From contig NZ_JABCQF010000001.1 in NCBI RefSeq assembly GCF_015244705.1, positions 248,001 through 312,000 of the forward strand: DNA of 64,000 nucleotides. Reading direction: 5' to 3'. Below are positions 41,823 to 50,940 of the stretch, in pieces. The notes below the pieces were generated by a model. The model saw only the letters and a program-made list of their open reading frames with translations, was not told the DNA's origin and ran no database searches. The first letter of the stretch is position 1. Every line of letters starts with the position of its first letter. Position numbers and translations under genes: made by a program. Source of the DNA: Gluconobacter potus (GTDB lineage Bacteria; Pseudomonadota; Alphaproteobacteria; Acetobacterales; Acetobacteraceae).

Positions 41823-44507
41823 TCAGAAGGCTGCGGAGACCGTTCCGAAGAACATGCGCGGTGCTGTCGGATAGCCGGTATAGGTGCTGGCATCGCCTGC
41901 GGAGATCGAGGACCACGACCGCGCATTCGTCAGGTTGCTGGCGTTGAACTGGAGCTTGAGGCTGTTCATGTGCGGGATCTGGCGGAATGTGTAGCTGGAG
42001 CTGAAGGCGAGCTGCACGCGGGGAGGCACCATAACGCTGTTGGTGATCGTGCCCGGACGGACACCCATATAACTGCCGCTGAACTGGGCATTGAAGCCGC
42101 CCTGATTGTAGTTGACGGCGAACTTGTCGGACCAGGCCGGAATGGCCGGAACCTTCTTGCCCTGCGTGGCATAGAGTGTCGCGCCATCCATGAAGTCGTT
42201 GCCGTAGATGCTGCTGACATAGGACACGGCATCATAGATCGAGAAATGCGGGCCAAAGCGCAGCGTGAAGGACAGGTCCATGCCGTTCGTCGAGACGCTG
42301 CCGAGGTTCGCCACCGTATTGCCGACGCCCGAAATGCCCTGACCCGGCGGGGAGATGGTGCCGAGACGGTTGTAGAAATCGACGTGATAATATTCGAGCT
42401 GTCCGCTGATCCCGGTCAGAATGCGCGTGTTGATCGGATGGCTGGTGCGGATGCCGGTTTCATACGTCCATGAGGACTCAGGCTTGCCGCTGCGCTTGAA
42501 CTTCTCGAAATCCGCCTGACTGGAAACGGCCCAGGGAGAAGTCGAGCCGTATCCGGTGGACGCAAAGGAGTCCATGTTCTCCTGGATATTGGCAAAAAGC
42601 TGCTCGTGCTGCGTGAAGTTCCACAGCGCGCCGAAGGCTGGCAGGAACGGATTGTAGGACGGGATCGTGCCGCCTGCGATGGTCTGGGTGCTGGTATCGA
42701 CGATCGTCTTCGCGCCCTTCACCGACGAAGCCAGGGACTGCGGCAGGGCAGCAATCGGCAGCGTGCCGTTCGTATAGACCAGTTCGGACTTGAAACCCGC
42801 CGTCAGGGTCAGGCGCGGCGTCACCTTCCAGCTGTCCTGCAGATGGGTGACGAACGTGTTGGTGTAGAAATTGTTCTGCCACTGCGTGAAAAGCGGGTTG
42901 GTGGGGCGTTCGTAGGGCGTCAGGGTATTGGTGGCGGTCAGCGGATACCAGCGACGGGCCTGCATGTTGTTGTTGCGCTCATACCAGCCGCCCAGCTCGA
43001 TATTGTGATGGCCGAGGCGGTAGTGCAGCGTGCTGGTCAGGCCGCCGCGATAATCGCTGTATTCCGTGGTGCGGACAGCAAAACCCGTGCCCCCGGTGGC
43101 GTTCCAGACCTTCGGGTCGATCCCCGCGACACTGTAGGTGAACTGGCCGTTCTTGATGTATTTCGTGCCGGTCGGGTCGAGATAGCTTCCAAGGATCGTC
43201 AGGATCGCATTCGTGCGGATGGACGTCGCCACCACGCCTGCGCCGTCGTCGTAATGGAAGTAAAGCTGGTTGTCCCAGGTCAGGTTCGGGCTGAACCGGT
43301 GGGAAATTTTCAGATAGGTCAGGTAATCGGTCCGCTGTGCGGCGGAGAAGTAATATTTGTTGTTCGGCGTTGCCGGTCCGGCTTTGGTCGAGCTTTCAGC
43401 CGGATATCCCGCCATGGCGGCGTTCAGGTCCGGGTAGAAGGCGCCGCGGGCATAGAGATCCGTCGGAGCCGTCAGACCCTGCGTGTTCGGCTCGGCCTTG
43501 TTCTGCCAGTCGAAATAGGCGGTGATGGTGGTGTCCTCGCCCTTGTGGACGAATTTCCCGTTGACCTGATATCCGCCCTGACGGTTGGCGTTCCCGAGGT
43601 TCCACGGACGCGCATCCTGACGGGCGAACGCCATATAGGCCGAATTGCCGTTGCCGAAATTGCCCGTATCAACGCGCGCGAATGTTCTGAACGTGGAATA
43701 ACTGCCGAAGGTCTGATTGATCGTGGCGCCAGCCTTCTGCTTCGGATCACGCGTGGTGAACTCGATCGTCCCACCCAGATTGCTGGTCGAGGCCGTGCCC
43801 AGCGCACCGGCGCCAGAGGACAGGGACGTCGATCCGATGTCTTCACTGATGGCCGCGCGCTGCGGGGACAGGCCGTTATAGTTGCCGTAAGCCCCGGCGC
43901 CGAGCGGCACGCCGTCCATCGTGTAGCCGAGCTGGTTCTGGTTGAAGCCGTGGACATAGATGCTGGAGTTTTGCTCGTTATTGCCCCAGGGATCGACGTT
44001 GGTGAACGTGACACCTGGCAGAAGATCCAGCGCCTGCATCGGGCTCTGACCCGGCATGAGCGTCTGCATTTCGTCACCGCTGACACTCATGACCGAACGT
44101 GTGCGGTGGCCGGTTGCGACGATCTGCTCGATCTCATGCGCCTGCGTCTCACGCAGGCGCTGCGGCTTTGGGCGGGGGGACGTGCCCTTGCGGATGATGA
44201 CGCCGCCATCAGGCATGGCCTCGGCCTTCAGGCCGCTGCCGCGCAGCAGGCGCTTGACGGCCTCATCCGGCGACAGGGTGCCATCCACGGCCGGGGCGCG
44301 GAGATTGGCCACCGCATCGGACGTGAAGATGATGTTGCGACCGGTCTGCTGCCCCAGTGTCACGAGGGCCTGCCCCATGGGCTGCGATGCGATATGCACG
44401 CTGGATGCGGGGGCAGCGAAGGCGCTGGAGAGCGTCTGCGTCAGAATGGTCGCGCCTGCCGACAGAAGCAGGACGGTGCGGCGGGGGTAACGGGTGGGCG
44501 GGGTCAT
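41823..44507 (-). CDS. TonB-dependent transducer with STN domain (FecA/FpvA type)
   Basis: 894 residues. Signal peptide to about residue 32 (LLLSAGATILTQTLSSAFAA). The STN signalling domain, about 35-105 (SVHIASQPMGQALVTLGQQTGRNIIF ... LLRGSGLKAEAMPDGGVIIRKG), contacts the FecR protein. The plug (QSPMQALDLLPGVTFTNVDPWGNNEQNSSIYVHGF) and a 22-strand barrel end in the aromatic C-terminus MFFGTVSAAF. It imports an iron chelate or similar ligand and signals its presence through FecR/FecI encoded just upstream. The ligand cannot be read from sequence. Confidence 0.93.
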   Translation of the reverse strand: MTPPTRYPRRTVLLLSAGATILTQTLSSAFAAPASSVHIASQPMGQALVTLGQQTGRNIIFTSDAVANLRAPAVDGTLSPDEAVKRLLRGSGLKAEAMPDGGVIIRKGTSPRPKPQRLRETQAHEIEQIVATGHRTRSVMSVSGDEMQTLMPGQSPMQALDLLPGVTFTNVDPWGNNEQNSSIYVHGFNQNQLGYTMDGVPLGAGAYGNYNGLSPQRAAISEDIGSTSLSSGAGALGTASTSNLGGTIEFTTRDPKQKAGATINQTFGSYSTFRTFARVDTGNFGNGNSAYMAFARQDARPWNLGNANRQGGYQVNGKFVHKGEDTTITAYFDWQNKAEPNTQGLTAPTDLYARGAFYPDLNAAMAGYPAESSTKAGPATPNNKYYFSAAQRTDYLTYLKISHRFSPNLTWDNQLYFHYDDGAGVVATSIRTNAILTILGSYLDPTGTKYIKNGQFTYSVAGIDPKVWNATGGTGFAVRTTEYSDYRGGLTSTLHYRLGHHNIELGGWYERNNNMQARRWYPLTATNTLTPYERPTNPLFTQWQNNFYTNTFVTHLQDSWKVTPRLTLTAGFKSELVYTNGTLPIAALPQSLASSVKGAKTIVDTSTQTIAGGTIPSYNPFLPAFGALWNFTQHEQLFANIQENMDSFASTGYGSTSPWAVSSQADFEKFKRSGKPESSWTYETGIRTSHPINTRILTGISGQLEYYHVDFYNRLGTISPPGQGISGVGNTVANLGSVSTNGMDLSFTLRFGPHFSIYDAVSYVSSIYGNDFMDGATLYATQGKKVPAIPAWSDKFAVNYNQGGFNAQFSGSYMGVRPGTITNSVMVPPRVQLAFSSSYTFRQIPHMNSLKLQFNASNLTNARSWSSISAGDASTYTGYPTAPRMFFGTVSAAF

Positions 44508-44606
44508 GGGGCTCGTTTCCTGTCGTCGGGCCTGAATGCGGTCTCGACAGGAAGACAGATGAAAAACCGGAACCCTCAGCGTGGTGTGACGGTTTTCATC
44601 GAAACG

Positions 44607-45524
44607 TCACAAAGCAATGATTTCGTAAGCGTTATGGGCGGGTCGGATGCGCAGTGGCAGCAGATAGGGAAGCATCTGCAAAAACGCATCGCCCTGCCGC
44701 ACATGATAAACGCCGCTCAGACGCTGCGAAGCCAGACGCGGCGCGGAGAGTACGATCTGGCGCGAGGCATAGCGGTTGATTTCCTGGATCACGTCCGCCA
44801 GCGGCTGGTTGCGGAACACCAGTTCTCCGCCCTGCCAGGACAAAAGCGTTTCCAGATCGGGATAATCGATGTTCCATCCGCCATTGCGGTACATCCGCAG
44901 GCGCTGCCCCGGCATGACCCAGCGCCCCGCCGCCCGCAGAGCCGCGGCACTCAGGAACACCTTGCCCCGGACGGCCGTGATTTCCGTATCGCCGCTGTTG
45001 ATCCGGATATCGGCGGCCGTCTGCCCGTGAAGCTGCACCGTCATGCCATCGGCGGACAGATGGAACGCATCCGGCCCCGACGTCGAAAGCATGACCTGCC
45101 CATGACACAGCCGCGCCTGCTGCCCGCTGCGCCCAACTACAAGGCGGGTCTGGGTGTCGAGGCGACAACGAGTGCGAGGTGTGATGTGGATATCGCGGAT
45201 GCTGCCGGTTCCCGTTTCCTCGATCCGGCTGGCATGCGCACCTTCCCAGGGCGGCACTGCCAGAAAAACCGTCGCGACCAGCCCGGCCAGCGCATGGCGC
45301 CGGCTGAACGCACGACGACGATGTGCTGTCTGGTGCGCAATTGTAACGGATGGTTCTGCGACGCCACCTGCCAGTTCCCACAGTTCGGTCAGATGTTCGA
45401 AGACCGGACCGTTCCGGGGATCGCTCGCCAGCCAGTCCCGGAACCTGTCATGATCGAGTTCCGTGCAGTCCTCGGCATGCAGACGCGCAATCCATTCTGC
45501 CGCACGGGTTTTGGTGACATCCAT
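44607..45524 (-). CDS. fecR: FecR family anti-sigma factor/transducer
   Basis: 305 residues. The N-terminal cytoplasmic sigma-binding part is AAEWIARLHAEDCTELDHDRFRDWLASDPRN, with the conserved tryptophans. A membrane helix (ALAGLVATVFLAVPPWEGA) lies at about 75-95. The periplasmic FecR domain follows (TGSIRDIHITPRTRCRLDTQTRL, SAAALRAAGRWVMPGQRLR), and a C-terminal STN-like segment (PLADVIQEINRYASRQIVLS) pairs with the receptor STN. It lies between fecI (12-base gap) and the receptor gene (99-base gap). Confidence 0.93.
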   Translation of the reverse strand: MDVTKTRAAEWIARLHAEDCTELDHDRFRDWLASDPRNGPVFEHLTELWELAGGVAEPSVTIAHQTAHRRRAFSRRHALAGLVATVFLAVPPWEGAHASRIEETGTGSIRDIHITPRTRCRLDTQTRLVVGRSGQQARLCHGQVMLSTSGPDAFHLSADGMTVQLHGQTAADIRINSGDTEITAVRGKVFLSAAALRAAGRWVMPGQRLRMYRNGGWNIDYPDLETLLSWQGGELVFRNQPLADVIQEINRYASRQIVLSAPRLASQRLSGVYHVRQGDAFLQMLPYLLPLRIRPAHNAYEIIAL

Positions 45525-45536
45525 CAGATCGGTATT

Positions 45537-46043
45537 TCAATGATCCATCCATGTTGAAAGGAAGACCAGCGCCTTTGCGATATGTTTTTCAACACTGCTT
45601 TCACTGATCGCCAGTGATTTCGCAATATGGCTGTACTTCATTTTTTCAACACGGTTCATCAGAAAGATCTGACGGGTCCTGTCCGGAAGCTGTTCGCAGC
45701 CCGCACGGAAATGCGCCAGTTTCTGACCCGATTCATAGATATCTTCCTGCGACGGCGCAGGGTCCGGGGTCTCGAGGAGCGTCTCGAACCCTTCCGCCGC
45801 CTGGACGTATCCCTGCTGCTCGCGACGGATCGCATTGAGCGAGGAATTGATGGCGCTGCGGGTGATATAGGCTTCCTGATGCTGCACGCTGCCTTCAGGC
45901 CGCTCGAAATAATTCACGAGCGCATTCTGAAGGTGATCATCCGCATCCTCCCGGCGGGTCCGGGAACGTACCCTGCGATAAAGACGCAACCATTCCTGCT
46001 GACAGCGCATCCATGTTCCCGTTGCTGGACGTTTCCGAATCAC
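45537..46043 (-). CDS. fecI: FecI-type ECF sigma factor
   Basis: 168 residues. Region 2 (WLRLYRRVRSRTRREDADDHLQNALVNYFER) and region 4 (CEQLPDRTRQIFLMNRVEKMKYSHIAKSLAISESSVEKHIAKALVFLSTWM) are intact. It would direct transcription of the receptor gene when FecR signals. First gene of the leftward cassette; a Fur-type operator expected here was not found, but a Pho-like box lies about 70 bases upstream. Confidence 0.93.
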   Translation of the reverse strand: MIRKRPATGTWMRCQQEWLRLYRRVRSRTRREDADDHLQNALVNYFERPEGSVQHQEAYITRSAINSSLNAIRREQQGYVQAAEGFETLLETPDPAPSQEDIYESGQKLAHFRAGCEQLPDRTRQIFLMNRVEKMKYSHIAKSLAISESSVEKHIAKALVFLSTWMDH

Positions 46044-46110
46044 AGCCGCGCCGAGGAGCTTGTCCGAGCGGCGGCGGATCAGCGTTTAGGGAATTCATGC
46101 GCGCTCATTC

Positions 46111-46128
46111 GTGACAGTTTCATGAAAT
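46111..46128 (-). promoter_or_regulatory. possible Pho box between fecI and phoD
   Basis: On the minus strand ATTTCAT-GAAA-CTGTCAC resembles two PhoB repeats (5/7 and 6/7) but has a poor linker. Its orientation points to fecI rather than phoD. It lies 68 bases before fecI and 122 before the phoD start. Confidence 0.35.
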
Positions 46129-46249
46129 GCCGTTTCGGGGAGTGGGCAAAACCTTCTGCCATGTGTCCACAGAGCGGAGGGCGTGTGTCCCAAGACCTCT
46201 GGGAGCCCGGTTCCGCTGCGGACCGGGCTCTGTTGGAAAGAAGTGCTGC

Positions 46250-47848
46250 ATGGTGTTCATGAAACGTAGAAGCTTGCTGACCGGCCTTGGCGCGGGTCTC
46301 CTCCTGTCCACGCGCGTCCGCGCCCTGCGGGCCGCCGTTCCGCGCGATCTGGAAAAAAATCCGAGCTTCAAAACGTCTCCGTTCCAGCTCGGCGTGGCCT
46401 CGGGCGATCCTGCGTCGGACGGGCTGGTGCTCTGGACGCGACTGGCGCCGAACCCGCTGGAAGAAGCGGGTGGGATGGAAGTTCTCAAGCCGGTTCTGGT
46501 GAACTGGGAGGTCAGCGAGGACGGGAGTTTCTCGAAACCCGTGCAGAGCGGACAGACGCTGGCGCATCCTGAGCTGGGCCATTCGGTTCATGTCGAGGTG
46601 GCAGGTCTGAAGCCGGACCGTCCGTACTGGTACCGCTTCTATATCGCGGGCTATGAAAGCCCCACTGGCCGGGGCCGGACACTGCCACTGCCGGGTGCGC
46701 CCCTGTCGCGCGTTCGCTTTGCCGCGGCTGGCTGTCAGCATTACGAATATGGCTACTACACCGCCTGGCGCGCCATCGCGAACGAGCCGATCGACTTCGT
46801 GTTCCACTATGGCGATTACATTTATGAAGGCCCGGACAGCGGCGATCATCTGCGCGAGATCGACGGTCACAAGGCCCATGTCCTGCGCCGCCATGTCGGT
46901 CCGGAATGTTATTCGCTGGACGAATATCGCCGCCGTTATGCCCAGTACAAAATGGACCCGGATCTTCAGGCCGCGCATGCGGCGACGTCCTGGATCGTCA
47001 GCTTCGACGACCACGAGATCGACAACAACTGGGCCGGAGATACGGATCAGGACGGCACGCCGCCGGAGATTTTCCGTCTGCGCCGGGCGTCGGGGCTGCA
47101 GGCCTATTACGAGAACATGCCGCTGCGGGCGACGTCCATTCCCGATGGCTGCCACATGCAGCTTTATCGCAGCTTCCGCTTCGGCGACCTGATGAACATG
47201 TTCGTGCTGGATACGCGCCAGTATCGCAGCGATCAGGCTTACGGCGACACGAATGCGCCGCAGGGCAAGGATGTCTGGTCGCCCGAGCGCACCATGATGG
47301 GCGCGCAGCAGGAGCAGTGGCTGTTCGATGGTCTGGGCCGGTCGGATGCGAAGTGGAACCTGCTGGCGCATCAGGTCATGGTCATGGATCTGGCGCATCG
47401 CAAATCCGCCCATTCCGAACTGACCTACAGCATGGATCAGTGGTCGGGCTATCTCTACAGCCGCAAACGCCTGCTGGATTTCATTGGCACGCACTGTCCC
47501 GGCAACGTGGTCAACGTGACCGGAGACGCGCACCGCCATTTCGCCGGGGATCTGCTTGTCGAACCGGGACGGGGCAAGCCGGTCTCGGTCGAGTTTCTGG
47601 CGACGTCTATTTCATCCGGCGCGGATGGGCTGGGCGATGATGATCATTTCAGCCGGATCGTCCGTAGCGAGAACCCGCATCTGAAGGTCACGACGGACAA
47701 GCGCGGTTATGTGCTGTGCGATGTGGGGCCGGATGTGTGGCATGCCGATCTGAAAATCATCGACCGGGTCATGGTGCGGGACGGCGCGCTGTCCACCTAT
47801 GCCAGCTTTGCCGTCGAGCGCGGTAATCCGGGCCTTCAGAAAGCCTGA
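46250..47848 (+). CDS. phoD: PhoD-type alkaline phosphatase, Tat-exported
   Basis: 532 residues from ATG 46250 (AAAGAAG ahead; the upstream open frame is not coding-like). Twin-arginine signal KRRSLLTGLGAGLLL. The Fn3-like N-terminal domain is FQLGVASGDPASDGLVLWTRLAP. The metallophosphatase core has FAAAGCQHYEYGYYTAWRAI, DFVFHYGDYIYE, FDDHEIDNNWAG and NVTGDAHRHFAGDL, which carry the Asp/His/Asn ligands for Fe and Ca. It hydrolyses phosphomonoesters and diesters in the periplasm or outside the cell, expected under PhoB control. Confidence 0.94.
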   Translation: MVFMKRRSLLTGLGAGLLLSTRVRALRAAVPRDLEKNPSFKTSPFQLGVASGDPASDGLVLWTRLAPNPLEEAGGMEVLKPVLVNWEVSEDGSFSKPVQSGQTLAHPELGHSVHVEVAGLKPDRPYWYRFYIAGYESPTGRGRTLPLPGAPLSRVRFAAAGCQHYEYGYYTAWRAIANEPIDFVFHYGDYIYEGPDSGDHLREIDGHKAHVLRRHVGPECYSLDEYRRRYAQYKMDPDLQAAHAATSWIVSFDDHEIDNNWAGDTDQDGTPPEIFRLRRASGLQAYYENMPLRATSIPDGCHMQLYRSFRFGDLMNMFVLDTRQYRSDQAYGDTNAPQGKDVWSPERTMMGAQQEQWLFDGLGRSDAKWNLLAHQVMVMDLAHRKSAHSELTYSMDQWSGYLYSRKRLLDFIGTHCPGNVVNVTGDAHRHFAGDLLVEPGRGKPVSVEFLATSISSGADGLGDDDHFSRIVRSENPHLKVTTDKRGYVLCDVGPDVWHADLKIIDRVMVRDGALSTYASFAVERGNPGLQKA

Positions 47849-47866
47849 GGCCTGGAGGTGACTGCC

Positions 47867-48058
47867 CTAATGGCAGCCGCCCTTGCCGGAGCGGTCACAG
47901 CCCGTGCACCCGCCGCAGCCCTTGCCGATGGTAGGTTGCGGCGCGGGGGCGAAGCCCACGGCCGTGCGCAGGCGGCCCCAGCCCTGGGGGAAGAGGCGCG
48001 CATACCAGTAAATCGCGGCAACGCAGACAATCAGCAGGGCAACAGCAACTTCGATCAT
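47867..48058 (-). CDS. FeoB-associated Cys-rich membrane protein
   Basis: 63 residues. The start codon shares one base with the feoB stop (TGATG), so translation is coupled. One N-terminal helix (VAVALLIVCVAAIYWYARLF), a basic middle, and a C-terminus GKGCGGCTGCDRSGKGGCH with four Cys and a terminal His. Proteins of this layout follow feoB in many Proteobacteria and are thought to assist or stabilise FeoB. The clustered Cys could bind iron or an Fe-S centre. Confidence 0.85.
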   Translation of the reverse strand: MIEVAVALLIVCVAAIYWYARLFPQGWGRLRTAVGFAPAPQPTIGKGCGGCTGCDRSGKGGCH

Positions 48059-49926
48059 CAGGGAACTCCCGTAATGGCGCGGGTGATGTGATAGGTCAGG
48101 AACGCCGCCAGATAGGCCAGTCCGAACAGATACGCCGCAGCCCATAGAACGGTTTTGATGGACCCGGTTTCCCGCCGCATGACAGCCAGCGTGGAAATGC
48201 ATTGCGGCGCATAAACATACCAGGCCAGCAGCGAAAATGCGGTGGCCATGCTCCACTGCGTCGAGAGCAGCGGCAGGAGCTTGTCGGCCGCGCCATCATC
48301 AGTGGCTCCGATGGCATAGACGGTGGCCAGTGAACTGACGGCCACTTCACGCGCTGCAAGACCGGGGATCAGCGAGACGCAGATCTGCCAGTTGAAGCCT
48401 ATGGGCGCGAACACCCACTGCATCAGATGGCCAATTCGTCCGGCCAGACTGTAATCGATGGCGGCACCCGGAGCGCCTGCGGGCGGCAGCGGGAAGCTCG
48501 ACAGCGCCCAGAGCAGCACGTTCAGCGAGACGATGATCGTCCCCACGCGGGAGAGGAACATCACCGCGCGCTGCCACAGACCGAGTGCCAGGCTCTTGAG
48601 GTTCGGGCGGCGATAAGGCGGCAGTTCGAGCAGCAGCGGGTGTTCTTCGGACTTCACACCCCGCGTCATGACACGGGCGGCAATCACGCCGCTGACGATG
48701 GCCACGGCATAGAGCCCGAACAGCACCAGCCCCTGAAGCCCGAAAATTCCTAGAATGGTCCGGTGCGGCACGAACGCGCCGATCAGCAGCGTATAGACCG
48801 GCAGGCGCGCCGAGCATGTCATGAGCGGCGCGATCAGGATCGTGACCAGACGGTCGCGCGGGTTCTGGATGGTCCGGGCTGCCATGATGCCCGGAATGGC
48901 GCAGGCGAAGCTCGACAGCAGGGGAATGAAGGATCGGCCGCTCAGCCCAGCCAGTGCCATCAGTCGGTCCAGCAGGAACGCCGCACGGGGCAGATAGCCG
49001 GATTCCTCAAGGGCAAGGATCCACAGGAACAGGATGAGGATCTGCGGCAGGAACACGATGACCGTGCCCGCACCAGCAATCACGCCATCGGCCAGCAGGC
49101 TGTGCAGGATGCCGTCCGGCAATGGCTTGAGGACGATTTGCCCGAACGTCGAGATCCCACTGTCCAGCCCGTCCATGAGCGGTTGTGCCCAGGCGAAAAC
49201 CGTCTGGAACATGACGAACAGCACGACCAGAAGAATGACCGGTCCCCACACAGGATGCAGGAAGACGCGGTCCAGCCGGTCGGTCAGGCGATCCATGCCT
49301 GCGGAGGGGTCGACGACATACGCCGCCAGAAGCCGTCGCACTTCCATGTGGGGATCGATCCCCGCCGGGAGCGGGTCCGGTGGCGCGGGAAGGGGCAGAT
49401 CGAGGGCCTGAAGAAGCGGCACGACACCCGCGCGGTTGAGACTGACGATGGGGATGATGGGCATGCCCAGATCGGCCTGCAATCCAGCGACGTCAATCTG
49501 AAGGCCGTTGCGCCGGGCCTCGTCCATCATGTTCAGCGCCACGATGACGGGCAGGCCGAGCTGCTTCAGTTCCAGCAGGAAGCGCAGATGCAGCCGCAGA
49601 TTGGTCGCCGAAATGACGGCCACCAGCATTTCGGGCTGTGGTTCGGAGCGGTGGCGGCCCAGACAGACATCACGCGTGACGTCTTCGTCGGGGCTGGTTG
49701 AATCAAGGCTGTAGGCGCCCGGCAGATCCAGTACGCGGATCGCGCGACCGTTAGGCGTCGTGAAGAACCCTTCCTTGCGCTCGACCGTCACGCCCGCATA
49801 GTTCGCAACCTTCTGCCGGCTTCCCGTCAACTGGTTGAACAGGGACGTCTTGCCGCAGTTCGGATTTCCGACGAGGGCGATATGCAGGCTGGGGGCGGGC
49901 GTCTGCGTCGAGGCTGTCGAACTCAT
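48058..49926 (-). CDS. feoB: FeoB, ferrous iron transporter
   Basis: 622 residues. The N-terminal G domain has G1 GNPNCGKTSLFN, G2 region NYAGVTVERKEG, G3 DLPGAYSL and G4 NMMDEA. The membrane part carries the two Gate motifs (FLSRVGTIIVSLNVLLWALSSFP; FACAIPGIMAARTIQNPRDRLVTILIAPLMTCSARLPVYTLLIGAF with the conserved Cys). It imports Fe(II) in a GTPase-linked manner. It is somewhat shorter than E. coli FeoB (about 770), missing the extended C-terminus, which the separate 63-residue protein may replace. Confidence 0.97.
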   Translation of the reverse strand: MSSTASTQTPAPSLHIALVGNPNCGKTSLFNQLTGSRQKVANYAGVTVERKEGFFTTPNGRAIRVLDLPGAYSLDSTSPDEDVTRDVCLGRHRSEPQPEMLVAVISATNLRLHLRFLLELKQLGLPVIVALNMMDEARRNGLQIDVAGLQADLGMPIIPIVSLNRAGVVPLLQALDLPLPAPPDPLPAGIDPHMEVRRLLAAYVVDPSAGMDRLTDRLDRVFLHPVWGPVILLVVLFVMFQTVFAWAQPLMDGLDSGISTFGQIVLKPLPDGILHSLLADGVIAGAGTVIVFLPQILILFLWILALEESGYLPRAAFLLDRLMALAGLSGRSFIPLLSSFACAIPGIMAARTIQNPRDRLVTILIAPLMTCSARLPVYTLLIGAFVPHRTILGIFGLQGLVLFGLYAVAIVSGVIAARVMTRGVKSEEHPLLLELPPYRRPNLKSLALGLWQRAVMFLSRVGTIIVSLNVLLWALSSFPLPPAGAPGAAIDYSLAGRIGHLMQWVFAPIGFNWQICVSLIPGLAAREVAVSSLATVYAIGATDDGAADKLLPLLSTQWSMATAFSLLAWYVYAPQCISTLAVMRRETGSIKTVLWAAAYLFGLAYLAAFLTYHITRAITGVP

Positions 49927-49931
49927 GGAGA

Positions 49932-50240
49932 TCAGGCGGCAGGCCGCAGACCCACGCGGGCGGCTTCGCCCCGGCGCAGGGCAAAGCGCGACGTTCCCAG
50001 ACGCACGGCGATCGGATCCCTGCCCATCGGTCCGGTCGCGACCACCTGAACGGCCTCGCCGGGGACGAAACCCAGCTCTTCCAGTCGTGTGGCGATCGGG
50101 TCCAGAGGCGCGCGCTGCTCGATCTTCTCGATTACGGCATGAGCGCCCTTGGGCAGTGTATCCAGATACAGCATCAGTTCGGTACCCCGGTAATATGGCG
50201 CGGGCTCAGCGGCCCGGACCTTTACCCTAGATAGGCGCAT
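49932..50240 (-). CDS. feoA: FeoA, SH3-like accessory protein
   Basis: About 102 residues from ATG 50240. An in-frame start 17 codons upstream would place the Fur box inside the gene, so I reject it; ATG 50174 is also possible. FeoA domain: YLDTLPKGAHAVIEKIEQRAP, ATRLEELGFVPGEAVQVVATGPMGRDPIAVRLGTSRFALRRGEAARV. It binds FeoB and is needed for iron uptake. First gene of feoA-feoB-Cys-rich operon. Confidence 0.93.
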   Translation of the reverse strand: MRLSRVKVRAAEPAPYYRGTELMLYLDTLPKGAHAVIEKIEQRAPLDPIATRLEELGFVPGEAVQVVATGPMGRDPIAVRLGTSRFALRRGEAARVGLRPAA

Positions 50241-50583
50241 CCTGTCCGTCCGGGAAGGGGAGTGAGAATGATTTGCATCAAGAGCGCTCAAGACTGAACG
50301 AAATCGCCGGTTTTATAATAAATTTTATGAAAATCGGTGCCGGGTGGACAGGGAACGGCAGAAGCACCCCGAATAACAGGAAAGACCTGACTGTTCGGGC
50401 ATGAGGGGGTATGTTTTTCCCGTCGGCAGACTCGGTTTTTTCCGATCCCGAAACACGAGCGGGTATCGTTGGACTGGAAATTCCGGACGCAGAGGGGCAT
50501 ACACCGGCCTGTGGGCGCCGGATTGGGCGGGCATGAACCCATGATGTTACGTTCGGAATGTCTGGCAGAGGGCGGATCCTGGA
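50241..50583. other. divergent intergenic region feoA-csoR
   Basis: 343 bases without a convincing gene. It carries the Fur box (50262-50280) on the feoA side. An AT-rich tract lies at 50315-50335. A GGGGGTAT half-site at 50405-50412 and GGGTAT at 50461-50466 could serve CsoR autoregulation, but neither forms a palindrome like those upstream of copZ. Confidence 0.5.
50262..50280. promoter_or_regulatory. Fur box of feoA operon
   Basis: The stretch GAGAATGATTTGCATC and flanks match the 19-bp Fur consensus at about 12 positions in the best alignment (GAxAATGATxxxCAT). It lies just upstream of the chosen feoA start. It predicts iron repression of ferrous uptake. Confidence 0.72.
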
Positions 50584-50925
50584 ATGGCACTATCCCATAA
50601 AGAACATGCAGTGGATGTCTGCGAGAGCTGCGCGCCGCTGGACGATGACGGCCGGCGTGTCGAGCAGCCCCGCAAGAAGGCCCTGACGAACCGGGTCCGC
50701 CGGATCGAGGGGCAGGTTGGCGGTGTTCTCAACATGATCGAGAATGATCGCTACTGCGTCGATATCCTGACCCAGATCTCCGCGATCAAGTCGGCGCTGG
50801 ATGGGGTGTCCATCCAGATCCTGTCGTCCCACGCCAATGGCTGTGTGCGCCGCGCGGTGCAGGAAGACGGTGGAGAAGACGCCATCGACGAACTTCTCCA
50901 GGTCGTTCGCCGGATGATGCGCTGA
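50584..50925 (+). CDS. csoR: CsoR-type copper-sensing repressor
   Basis: 113 residues, CsoR/RcnR family four-helix repressor. The Cu(I) ligands are Cys58, His83 and Cys87, with spacings (25 and 4) identical to Cys36-His61-Cys65 of M. tuberculosis CsoR, which argues for copper rather than nickel. Core signature: NRVRRIEGQVGGVLNMIENDRYCVDIL. A 30-residue N-terminal extension has an extra CxxC (Cys13, Cys16) and two His. Copper binding should release it from operators in this island. It converges on the Met-rich protein gene. Confidence 0.92.
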   Translation: MALSHKEHAVDVCESCAPLDDDGRRVEQPRKKALTNRVRRIEGQVGGVLNMIENDRYCVDILTQISAIKSALDGVSIQILSSHANGCVRRAVQEDGGEDAIDELLQVVRRMMR

Positions 50926-50940
50926 GAGAACCCTGCGCGC

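Noticed and set aside
42606-45557. 983-codon open frame antisense to the receptor and fecR genes
   Set aside because: It mirrors two genes with clear domains, has Arg/Ala/Gly-biased composition and no recognisable motif. Long antisense frames are common at this GC content.
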